Shown piece by piece: positions 57,546-63,881 of a stretch of DNA of 64,000 bases. Origin of the DNA: a virus; IMG/VR virus record IMGVR_UViG_3300049783_000824, positions 1-64,000 of that record; one strand, given 5' to 3'. The stretch's first letter is position 1; the number at the start of each line of letters is the position of its first letter. A model generated the notes under the pieces. The model was not told the DNA's origin. It did not search any database and saw only the letters and a list, made by a program, of their open reading frames with translations. A program made the translations under genes and the position numbers.

Positions 57546-58496
57546 ATGGCAATTACTGGTGGTGATGATAATGGGGTTTCTAGCCCAATAGAATCATATA
57601 TTAAATATTTTAACGATATAAAACCTTATCATACTAAAATACTTGAAGTGTTGGAACAATATAATTTTTCCGATAGAATAAGCCCGTCGTTTGTAGAAAG
57701 CCTTGATATGGTTGTGCAGTTGGCATCACCAACACCAACACAAACTGTAACGCCGACATATACACCAACTGTCACACCTACTATGACAGTGACACCAACT
57801 ATGACGGTTACACCAACTATGACGGTTACGCCTACCATGACGGTTACACCAACTATGACGGCAGCGCCAACCGTAACACCAACACCAACGGTATCTTCTA
57901 CGCCAGCAGGTACACCAGCAATAACACCAACATCAACACCAGTAGGTACACCAGCAGGTACACCAGCTTCCACACCAGTAGGTACACCAGCAGGTACACC
58001 AGCAGGTACACCAGCATCTACACCAGCATCTACACCAGCTGGGACACCGGCAGGAACACTTTCTGAAGTTTCTTTGGCTGCTATGCCGGGTAGTATAAAC
58101 AACTCCTACGTTCAAGCTACTTCACCAGATGGTGGTAGGGTAACATCGGGTTTATCATTCGATCCTGACAGAACAATACGTAGAATAGACAATGACTCAG
58201 CTGGTAACGAGCTTCCGACTACAATACTTGGGGATTGGTTATCTTCTGGGTTTAACTCATCACTTTATGAAATATTTGCATCCTCTGTAACAGTATCAGG
58301 TGTACCAACTTATCTTAACAGTGCTACACTAAATACATGGCTGCAACTAAACACATTCAGGAGGTGGACATTGACATCTGCTTCATCTGGTTTTGATTCC
58401 TCTCAGACCACACTTACAATACAAATAAGGCTTGCAGGTACAACAACACCCGTGGTAACTGATTCAGTTAATTTATTTATAGACCGTGAAGTTTAA
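57546..58496 (+). CDS. Fibre-type virion protein with long Thr/Pro repeat linker
   Basis: A 316-residue protein in three parts. The N-terminal anchor (SSPIESYIKYFNDIKPYHTKILEVLEQYNF, about 11-40) contains the IKPYHTKI pattern common in phage tail/baseplate attachment regions. The linker (about 59-175) consists of TPTMTV repeats and then TPAG, TPAS and TPVG repeats. A beta-rich C-terminal domain of about 140 residues (DGGRVTSGLSFDPDRTI ... RWTLTSASSGFDSSQTTLTIQIRLAG) is likely surface-exposed. The layout equals that of the minus-strand propeller protein, so both are likely particle-displayed binding proteins. Preceded by a late-type octamer. Confidence 0.65.
   Translation: MAITGGDDNGVSSPIESYIKYFNDIKPYHTKILEVLEQYNFSDRISPSFVESLDMVVQLASPTPTQTVTPTYTPTVTPTMTVTPTMTVTPTMTVTPTMTVTPTMTAAPTVTPTPTVSSTPAGTPAITPTSTPVGTPAGTPASTPVGTPAGTPAGTPASTPASTPAGTPAGTLSEVSLAAMPGSINNSYVQATSPDGGRVTSGLSFDPDRTIRRIDNDSAGNELPTTILGDWLSSGFNSSLYEIFASSVTVSGVPTYLNSATLNTWLQLNTFRRWTLTSASSGFDSSQTTLTIQIRLAGTTTPVVTDSVNLFIDREV
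57772..58055. repeat. Tandem repeats coding the Thr/Pro linker
   Basis: About five near-perfect copies of an 18-base unit (ACACCAACTATGACGGTT type) near 57772-57861, then many copies of a 12-base unit (GGTACACCAGCA and variants) to about 58055. All are in frame with the fibre gene, so copy-number change would only alter linker length. Confidence 0.85.
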
Positions 58497-58501
58497 TGTA
58501 A

Positions 58502-58546
58502 AACAATTGCAACTAATCAAACATAGATTTGATAGTTGCAATTGTT
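58502..58546. terminator. Long hairpin at a convergent gene junction, probable bidirectional terminator
   Basis: A 13-base arm (58502-58514) is perfectly complementary to 58534-58546, and inside it ATCAAA (58516-58521) pairs with TTTGAT (58528-58533), loop CATAGA. It lies 6 bases behind the fibre stop and overlaps the last codons of the minus-strand nucleotidase gene. On the minus strand it is followed by TTTT, on the plus strand by TTG, so termination should be better for the minus-strand gene. Confidence 0.6.
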
Positions 58547-59004
58547 GAAGCTGCACTAGTATGAAGTATACCAATGCCACCAGCAGCAATGAACGGATCA
58601 ATTGACTGGCTTCGATCATCAATAAGCAATGAATTTTCATTAGCAAACGCAGCCTTTTCATGTGAAGCCCCTACCACATTAACTTTAATGCTACCAAAGT
58701 AGTCACGAACCCACTTGCGCTTTTGTGCAGGTGCATCAGTAGGAGTACTCCCAGATGCTGTCAGAATCCTAACATCATTTAAGTTATCCTGTAAGAATGA
58801 CATTAACTGCTTAGCATCATGTAACATAGGTAGGCTATAGAACCAAGGCTCAACATTATCGTTGTGGTGCTTAATAGACCCCCACACCTTTGATTTCTTA
58901 TCAGCCATAGTAAGGCCAAGCTTGTCTTTCAAAGCTCCCTCAAAGTCAGCTAAGACCCCATCCATGTCAACGTATATAATTGTATCTTTAGTTATTTCTT
59001 TCAT
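58513..59004 (-). CDS. 5'(3')-deoxyribonucleotidase-like HAD phosphatase
   Basis: A 163-residue HAD protein. Motif I is YVDMDGVLADF (about 11-21), the DxDGV(L)ADF form typical of 5'(3')-deoxyribonucleotidases; motif II is RILTASGS (about 79-86) and motif IV is LLIDDRSQSID (about 126-136). It dephosphorylates deoxynucleoside monophosphates and so affects nucleotide pools. The ATG overlaps the stop of the upstream minus-strand gene by 3 bases (ATGA). Confidence 0.82.
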   Translation of the reverse strand: MKEITKDTIIYVDMDGVLADFEGALKDKLGLTMADKKSKVWGSIKHHNDNVEPWFYSLPMLHDAKQLMSFLQDNLNDVRILTASGSTPTDAPAQKRKWVRDYFGSIKVNVVGASHEKAAFANENSLLIDDRSQSIDPFIAAGGIGILHTSAASTIATIKSMFD

Positions 59005-59198
59005 GTTTTAATCCATAATATTATTGCAGCAAATAAAATATTTAATGCTAGTGATGCCGTACCAACACATTTCCAAAGTTTAGTTTCGTCTCGATATGGA
59101 TTGTATGTCATATACTGACTTAATAGAGTGTAATACTTCTTTTGGTAATATGCAAGCTCTTCTTCATGTTCACCATCAAAATCTTGTCCCATTTTCAT
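59001..59198 (-). CDS. Small tail-anchored membrane protein
   Basis: A 65-residue protein from the ATG at 59198, with AGGAG 7 bases upstream; an in-frame ATG 18 bases earlier would place the ribosome site inside the frame. The soluble part is acidic and Tyr-rich (EHEEELAYYQKKYYTLLSQY). The C-terminal ASLALNILFAAIILWIKT is a single transmembrane segment, giving a tail-anchored, N-in topology. Function unknown; its size would allow an antiholin- or holin-like role. Confidence 0.55.
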   Translation of the reverse strand: MKMGQDFDGEHEEELAYYQKKYYTLLSQYMTYNPYRDETKLWKCVGTASLALNILFAAIILWIKT

Positions 59199-59356
59199 TA
59201 TATCTCCTGCCCACATTCATGTTTGCAACTATTACAACAGTTACACAGTTCATAATTTAAGTTGATTTCGCTTTTGTAAGGACATTGGTGGTATGTTTCC
59301 CCACCCCTCCCACATCGATCACAATCATTTACTCTATCATTAGTATCTTGTTCCAT
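59198..59356 (-). CDS. Small cysteine-rich zinc-ribbon-like protein
   Basis: A 52-residue protein from the ATG at 59356. It has ten Cys in CDRCGRGG, HQCPYKSEIN, ELCNCCNSCKHEC, so it very likely binds two zinc ions. The CPY-SEIN ... LCNCC-xC--EC pattern is one I recognise from T4-like phages. The stop overlaps the next ATG (TAATG). Function unknown. Confidence 0.65.
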   Translation of the reverse strand: MEQDTNDRVNDCDRCGRGGETYHQCPYKSEINLNYELCNCCNSCKHECGQEI

Positions 59357-59443
59357 TTTATACCCCGTATGTTTTATAAAAAAAGCAGAAGGGGTGTGTA
59401 GGAGCAGGCTATGAAGACCTATATACACACCCCCCCACCTTAC

Positions 59444-60841
59444 CTAACCTTTCGCTAACATTTTTAAGTATTTGTCAACGCGGACCTCATCCATACCATC
59501 AACATCAATAAAGGACGCTGCACTCAACGAACCCCACATTTTACCCACACCATCAACATCATTAACTGCCTTATTGATTTGCTTAACAATATGGCTACCA
59601 ATTTGAAGATACGGTTTGGCCTTATCTTCAATAGCTGCATCAGATGTGTAGTGTATCATCAACGCTAAGAACTTAACACATTGAACATACACCTCAGTTT
59701 TTCCATTTGAATTGAAGTTATGGTTAACTGAATGTAGTGCAGAGTATCTCTCTGGGCGACCAGTAGAAACAATCTTCAATGCTTCCTTAACAGCATCTTC
59801 AAATGCTGACTCAGAAGAAAGGTCAAGTCCACGTTCCTTTGCCAGTTGGTCAAGAATCTGCAAAATAGGTCGCTTGGCCCCATTAGTTGCAATAATTGAA
59901 CCGATAATTGGTGCAATACATTCAACACTAGCATTTCCGATAATGACTGGGGCATTCTTAGCGTCATCTTCGGTAACTAAGTTACTGATAATATCCTTTG
60001 GAACAAAGTCAAAGAACCGTCTAATATAGTTTTCATTTTTGAGAATATGAGGGATTGCATCGGTTGTAAAATTAATATTTTTAAACTCACCCAAGCACGC
60101 ATCATCAGTGTCATCATACAGCTTTTTAAGTTTAGCTGTGATAGACCCAGTTCCCAACCGCTGGCGCAATTGTGTTAAGTTCAGTTCCTTGTTAGGTAGC
60201 ACATCTTTGAGATCACCACCAGCTTGGAACATTTCAACTGCATATTCAAGTCTTCTGGGTGATACCAGCTTGTTCTCATCACTGCTAAGATCTTTCCACC
60301 ACTCAACTGCACCTTCACCAGCTTCACCAAACTTTTCCGTGAAGTAAAGCTTAGATGGCTTATATGGTATGTCAACAATTATCTGAAATCGGTCCTTTTG
60401 TGCTGGGTCAAGCGTCTCAACATCATATGACATATCTTCATCTTCATCATCTTCAGGGTTAATAGCTGCCCAAACCATGCGCAGGTTCTTAAATGGTACA
60501 CCATTAATAGACTTGAACTGGATAAGCTCCATAACCGCGTTACGCACCTTATCCTTGGAACGATTAAGCTCATCCATGAAGATAAACTCGACCTCATCAT
60601 TCTGGAAGTTCTTAGGTCGAACAAGTTCAATGAAACTTTGACCATTTTCGGTTTTCTCTTTAGGAACACCAACAAAGTCTACCCATGGGTCCATAGTAGC
60701 TGCTGAAAAATACTTCCACTTCAAACCATGACGCTCTGCAGCTGCCTTGATCATTGCAGTTTTACCAACACCGTGGCGACCACGCATTAGTACGTTAAGG
60801 TTGTTCTCAATATAAAAGTCTAGCTTCTTATCATCAATCAT
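59444..60841 (-). CDS. MoxR-type AAA+ ATPase
   Basis: A 465-residue AAA+ protein. Walker A is GRHGVGKT (21-28), Walker B is EFIFMDELNRSKDKVRNAV (85-103), and MVWAAINPEDDEDEDMSYDVETLDPAQKDRFQIIVDI follows with sensor 1 and the MoxR-typical arginine (AQKDRF). The C-terminal part is a helical domain. MoxR ATPases work as chaperones with VWA-domain partners, and exactly such a partner is encoded divergently at 60966. GGAGAAA precedes the ATG; a perfect TTGACA promoter lies upstream. Confidence 0.85.
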   Translation of the reverse strand: MIDDKKLDFYIENNLNVLMRGRHGVGKTAMIKAAAERHGLKWKYFSAATMDPWVDFVGVPKEKTENGQSFIELVRPKNFQNDEVEFIFMDELNRSKDKVRNAVMELIQFKSINGVPFKNLRMVWAAINPEDDEDEDMSYDVETLDPAQKDRFQIIVDIPYKPSKLYFTEKFGEAGEGAVEWWKDLSSDENKLVSPRRLEYAVEMFQAGGDLKDVLPNKELNLTQLRQRLGTGSITAKLKKLYDDTDDACLGEFKNINFTTDAIPHILKNENYIRRFFDFVPKDIISNLVTEDDAKNAPVIIGNASVECIAPIIGSIIATNGAKRPILQILDQLAKERGLDLSSESAFEDAVKEALKIVSTGRPERYSALHSVNHNFNSNGKTEVYVQCVKFLALMIHYTSDAAIEDKAKPYLQIGSHIVKQINKAVNDVDGVGKMWGSLSAASFIDVDGMDEVRVDKYLKMLAKG

Positions 60842-60872
60842 AGTTTTCTCCGTTTAGTTTCGATGTGGGGCC

Positions 60873-60936
60873 ATATTAACCCTATTGACTAAGTGTGTCA
60901 ACACCTATTGCTATTTTAATTTCAGTATGCCATAAT
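60873..60936. promoter_or_regulatory. Divergent host-type promoters of the MoxR / metallopeptidase-VWA pair
   Basis: Minus strand: TTGACA (60901-60896), 17-bp spacer, TAATAT (60878-60873), for the MoxR gene. Plus strand: TTGCTA (60908-60913), 17-bp spacer, CATAAT (60931-60936), for the VWA gene. The two -35 boxes are 6 bases apart, so polymerase binding at one should hinder the other. Confidence 0.65.
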
Positions 60937-60965
60937 GCGTTCCATACACATATAAGGAGAAATAC

Positions 60966-62414
60966 ATGAAAACAATTTCAAACCACGACCATATGAGGTT
61001 AGCTAGAGAATTAGAGAGACACCACGCCGTATTCGAGAGTATATGGTCAATTAGTCGCATTAGATTCTCAAAGAAAGTACCAACAGCAGGAGTATACTTT
61101 AATAAGAAGGGAGAGTGTGTAGATTTTGTTGTAAATTTTGATTTCTGGGAATCACTGTCCTTTCACCAGAAGTGTTTCGTGATTTCCCATGAGTGCATGC
61201 ATGTAACCTTAAACCATGGCATGCGTTCGATTAATTTTGGAAGAAGTAAACTGCTACATATAATGGCTAACTATGCACAAGACATTGTAATTAACCACGC
61301 ACTTGTTAACCGCTATGGATTTGATCGTTCAGAAATAGACCCACCAACAGAGGAAAGTCCTAACGGCAGTTACTGCTGGGTTGAAACCGTATTTCCAGAT
61401 GAAGAGGTTCCAGACGATCAGAACTTTGAATTTTATTACAATAAGTTAATGGAAATGGTCAAAGAAAAATTTGAAGAAATGTCAAAAAACGTCAAACTTG
61501 TCGATGAACACGGTAAGCCCAGTGAAGGTGAAGGTGAAGGTGAAGGTGAAGGTGAAGGTGAAGGTGAAGGTGAAGGTGAAGGTGAAGGCGAAGGCCAAGG
61601 CCAAGGTGAAGGTGAAGGTGAGGAGCTTGACAAGGATGATTATAATTTCTTTGATGCAAGTGAGGACTTCACTGATGTACTGGATAAACTTAATGGTGAC
61701 ATGAACGATAATGATAAGGATACCCTTAAAAAGTTTGTTGAAGACAACGAAGATAGTAATGGCCAAACTAAAGGTGGTAAGGGTGAAGTTGGGGCCAGAG
61801 GCACTGAAGGTGGAACCAGTTGGACCTTCGCAAACAAATTAGAAAAAAAGAAAAAGAAAAATAAGTTTGAATCCATTGTTACAAGCTGGGCTAAAAAGAA
61901 ACTAGTCCCAGAATATAAAGTAGTAGACCAATGGGTACATACTGATCGCAGGTTTGCGTGTGTTGATAGCAACCTTATTTTACCAACAGAATATGAAACA
62001 TATGACAAAATTAAGTCTGACATTATAGATGTATGGTTCTACCAAGACACATCAGGTTCTTGCACTGGGTATACCGATAGGTTCTTTTCTATTGCAGAAC
62101 AGATGCCATTAGAGCGTTTTAACATGAGAATGTTTTGCTTTGACACCTCGGTATATGAAACTACATTAGAATCTAGAAAGTTGTATGGCTTTGGTGGTAC
62201 TGACTTCGATATTCTTGAGGAACATATTCAAGAAGAAATGAAGAAAGATCCAAAGCTTAAGTACCCCGAAGCAGTGTTTGTTGTGACTGATGGTTATGGT
62301 AATAACATCCAACCACAGTTCCCAAAAAACTGGCACTGGATGCTTACACCTGATGCTACAAAAAACTGTATCCCAGATACATGTAACTTCTATAACCTTA
62401 CTGACTACGAGTAG
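60966..62414 (+). CDS. Metallopeptidase-like plus VWA-like protein with Gly-Glu repeat linker
   Basis: A 482-residue protein. N-terminal domain: FVISHECMHVTLNHGMR with HExxH (75-79) and a further His (84), as in the DUF2201-type predicted metallopeptidase domain that usually precedes a VWA-like domain. The middle has a run of GE dipeptides (about 187-219) from a DNA hexamer repeat. C-terminal VWA-like domain: YQDTSGS (MIDAS DxSxS, about 357-363), GFGGTDFDIL (MIDAS Thr) and FVVTDGYG (MIDAS Asp). This pair type (MoxR plus metallopeptidase-VWA) is known from bacteria as a chaperone or protein-maturation system; the phage target is unknown. AAGGAG site. Confidence 0.8.
   Translation: MKTISNHDHMRLARELERHHAVFESIWSISRIRFSKKVPTAGVYFNKKGECVDFVVNFDFWESLSFHQKCFVISHECMHVTLNHGMRSINFGRSKLLHIMANYAQDIVINHALVNRYGFDRSEIDPPTEESPNGSYCWVETVFPDEEVPDDQNFEFYYNKLMEMVKEKFEEMSKNVKLVDEHGKPSEGEGEGEGEGEGEGEGEGEGEGEGQGQGEGEGEELDKDDYNFFDASEDFTDVLDKLNGDMNDNDKDTLKKFVEDNEDSNGQTKGGKGEVGARGTEGGTSWTFANKLEKKKKKNKFESIVTSWAKKKLVPEYKVVDQWVHTDRRFACVDSNLILPTEYETYDKIKSDIIDVWFYQDTSGSCTGYTDRFFSIAEQMPLERFNMRMFCFDTSVYETTLESRKLYGFGGTDFDILEEHIQEEMKKDPKLKYPEAVFVVTDGYGNNIQPQFPKNWHWMLTPDATKNCIPDTCNFYNLTDYE
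61524..61620. repeat. Hexanucleotide repeat (GAAGGT) coding a Gly-Glu run
   Basis: About sixteen units of GAAGGT, with a few GAAGGC and CAAGGC/CAAGGT variants near 61586-61602, all in frame. Units of six keep the frame, so slippage changes only linker length. Confidence 0.9.
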
Positions 62415-62424
62415 TAAATAAAAG

Positions 62425-62467
62425 TTATCCTTGGTTACTAGTTATAAATACAGATAACCAAGGATAA
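62425..62467 (+). promoter_or_regulatory. Late promoter in the loop of a perfect 13-bp inverted repeat
   Basis: TTATCCTTGGTTA (62425-62437) and TAACCAAGGATAA (62455-62467) are perfect complements. The 17-base loop between them contains TATAAATA (62443-62450). The right arm ends 3 bases before the AGGAG site (62471-62475) of the gene at 62483. RNA from the late promoter (about 62456) lacks the left arm. It may also act as a terminator-like element for the preceding VWA gene. Confidence 0.7.
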
Positions 62468-62482
62468 TTAGGAGTCTATCAA

Positions 62483-63124
62483 ATGGCAAGAAGTATATTA
62501 GAAGGTGTAGTTAACGATCTAGTTAACAAAGAAACAATGAAACAGTTTATAGATAAAGTACATGCTAGCAGTGGTGTACCTAAAGATAAGCTTACTGAAG
62601 TTTATAACCAAGGTGTTAAGTTTGCTCTGAAATCTGGCAAACATGCGCTAACAACAGCAAAGGCCAATGTATTTTCCTACGTTAATTCTAACTCAAAAAC
62701 TATAACTGAGGTTAAAGAGTTGAGTGAAATTAATGAAGGGGATAGGTATGAGCGAACTTCCGATAGACTTAACCGTGGTGCGAAGGCAATGTTTGATAAA
62801 GCTATCCAGCGTGGACTATCATCTGAGGACTTATACCGCCAAGCAAGATTAGCTGATAAAATGGGCGAACCGCAAACCGATGCGCTGTTTAAGGCTGGTG
62901 ATATGCTTGCTAAACATGAAAAGCGTATGTTTGGTGAAGGTGATGCATACCAAACTGATGACGAACACTATAAAGATAAACTATATGGTCTTTGGGATAG
63001 CAAAGATAAGAAATGGGTAAGTAAGCATGTACCCAGAAGCAGCATGAAGCGATTGCGTAATAGGGCCGATAAACTTGACAACGAGTACGGTGCATATAGA
63101 TACCAAGTAAAGGAAGTAAAGTGA
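62483..63124 (+). CDS. Hypothetical late protein, helical
   Basis: A 213-residue basic protein with AGGAG 7 bases before the ATG. Helical, with repeated charged segments (DRYERTSDRLNRGAKAMFDKAIQRG; LYRQARLADKMG; KRMFGEGDAYQTDDEHYKDKLYGLWDSKDKKW) and a C-terminal RLRNRADKLDNEYGAYRYQV. The strong late promoter and hairpin suggest a virion or assembly protein. No family recognised. Confidence 0.6.
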   Translation: MARSILEGVVNDLVNKETMKQFIDKVHASSGVPKDKLTEVYNQGVKFALKSGKHALTTAKANVFSYVNSNSKTITEVKELSEINEGDRYERTSDRLNRGAKAMFDKAIQRGLSSEDLYRQARLADKMGEPQTDALFKAGDMLAKHEKRMFGEGDAYQTDDEHYKDKLYGLWDSKDKKWVSKHVPRSSMKRLRNRADKLDNEYGAYRYQVKEVK

Positions 63125-63333
63125 AAAAACATTTAGAACACGTAGATATGACGTATACTGGGCATCTTACTGGTGCGTGGAAGGAAATATACTTTGCAAT
63201 AGTTATGATATTAAAACTAGTAACGCATAGTATATTCCCACAAGTATTTGTATCATGCTATAGTGATTATATTATAGGTTGCATTGAACGCAGAAGCATA
63301 CAATACCATAAGAGCACTAAGCAAAGTACTTAG
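63121..63333 (+). CDS. Small membrane protein, DUF6356-like
   Basis: A 70-residue protein overlapping the preceding gene by 4 bases. HVDMTYTGHLTGAWKEIYFAIVMILKLVTHSIFPQVFVSCYSDYIIGCI follows the pattern NMTYxxHxxxSW, a hydrophobic segment with AIxxIxHxxFP and a second short hydrophobic segment, as in DUF6356 proteins that are common in phages. Probably an inner-membrane peptide; function unknown. It overlaps its convergent neighbour by 17 bases. Confidence 0.6.
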   Translation: MKKHLEHVDMTYTGHLTGAWKEIYFAIVMILKLVTHSIFPQVFVSCYSDYIIGCIERRSIQYHKSTKQST

Positions 63334-63682
63334 CATCTACATCAATCTCTATAGGTCTTTTTAATGGCACAGCCTTATCAACATACATATTAGTATGGTA
63401 AGGCTTAGCACCACTCGCACGATCAATTGACCACGTTATATGGTACTTACCACCTTCAGGTCTATCACTAGTCCCATCTATTTCCACTAGGAACCCTTCT
63501 ACATCTTCACCGTTATCGATGTACCCTACAACCATAACTTTATTAGGTTGTTCGGGTACTTCTTTATCTTTTATACCAAACTTTTCAGTAATATGATGAC
63601 CAATAAGTGTAGAATACTTCGGTGGGAATAAGTCTAATAACTTTTGTCTGGAGCCAGATTCTAACTCGTAACCGTTATACAT
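63317..63682 (-). CDS. 2H phosphoesterase-like conserved phage protein
   Basis: A 121-residue protein from the ATG at 63682 (an in-frame TTG 15 bases earlier is possible). It carries two HxT motifs, GHHITEKFG (about 28-36) and YHITWSIDRASGAKPYHTN (about 80-98), spaced like the paired HxT motifs of 2H phosphoesterases, with VMVVGYIDNGEDVEGFLVEIDGTSDRPEGGKYHIT between them. I recognise the same pattern in many phage hypothetical proteins. An RNA 2',3'-cyclic-end or cyclic-nucleotide substrate is possible. Confidence 0.6.
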   Translation of the reverse strand: MYNGYELESGSRQKLLDLFPPKYSTLIGHHITEKFGIKDKEVPEQPNKVMVVGYIDNGEDVEGFLVEIDGTSDRPEGGKYHITWSIDRASGAKPYHTNMYVDKAVPLKRPIEIDVDAKYFA

Positions 63683-63683
63683 A

Positions 63684-63848
63684 TTATTCCCGCCCAACTA
63701 TACCGTACAGTTGCCCGACAAGATCATTGATTTCGGATAGCTCCTCATCATCCTCTACGCCAGTATTTCCCTCTTCTAATATGTCAGAAACACCCGAGAG
63801 GTGTTCACTAATATTTTTGTAAATTGCATCTCTTTCAAAATCAGTCAT
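63684..63848 (-). CDS. Small acidic protein, 54 residues
   Basis: The frame runs from the ATG at 63848 to TAA at 63684, one base from the next gene's ATG. The product starts MTDFERDAIYKNISEHLSG and is acidic in the middle (EEGNTGVEDDEELSEI). Tight coupling with the 2H phosphoesterase-like gene supports it. No family recognised. Confidence 0.5.
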   Translation of the reverse strand: MTDFERDAIYKNISEHLSGVSDILEEGNTGVEDDEELSEINDLVGQLYGIVGRE

Positions 63849-63881
63849 GGTATATCCGTTTGTTAAGTGTTCGAGTATGAA

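Noticed and set aside
57629-58115. Minus-strand frames opposite the Thr/Pro repeats, coding Gly-Val repeats or a Cys-rich repeat
   Set aside because: They are the complement of the repeat DNA in the fibre gene, without ribosome sites and with composition fixed by the repeat unit.
61436-61766. Minus-strand Ser-Pro and Thr-Phe repeat frames and plus-strand Lys-Val frame at the GAAGGT repeat
   Set aside because: Products of the hexamer repeat in other frames; the Gly-Glu frame belongs to the HExxH-VWA protein with intact flanking domains.
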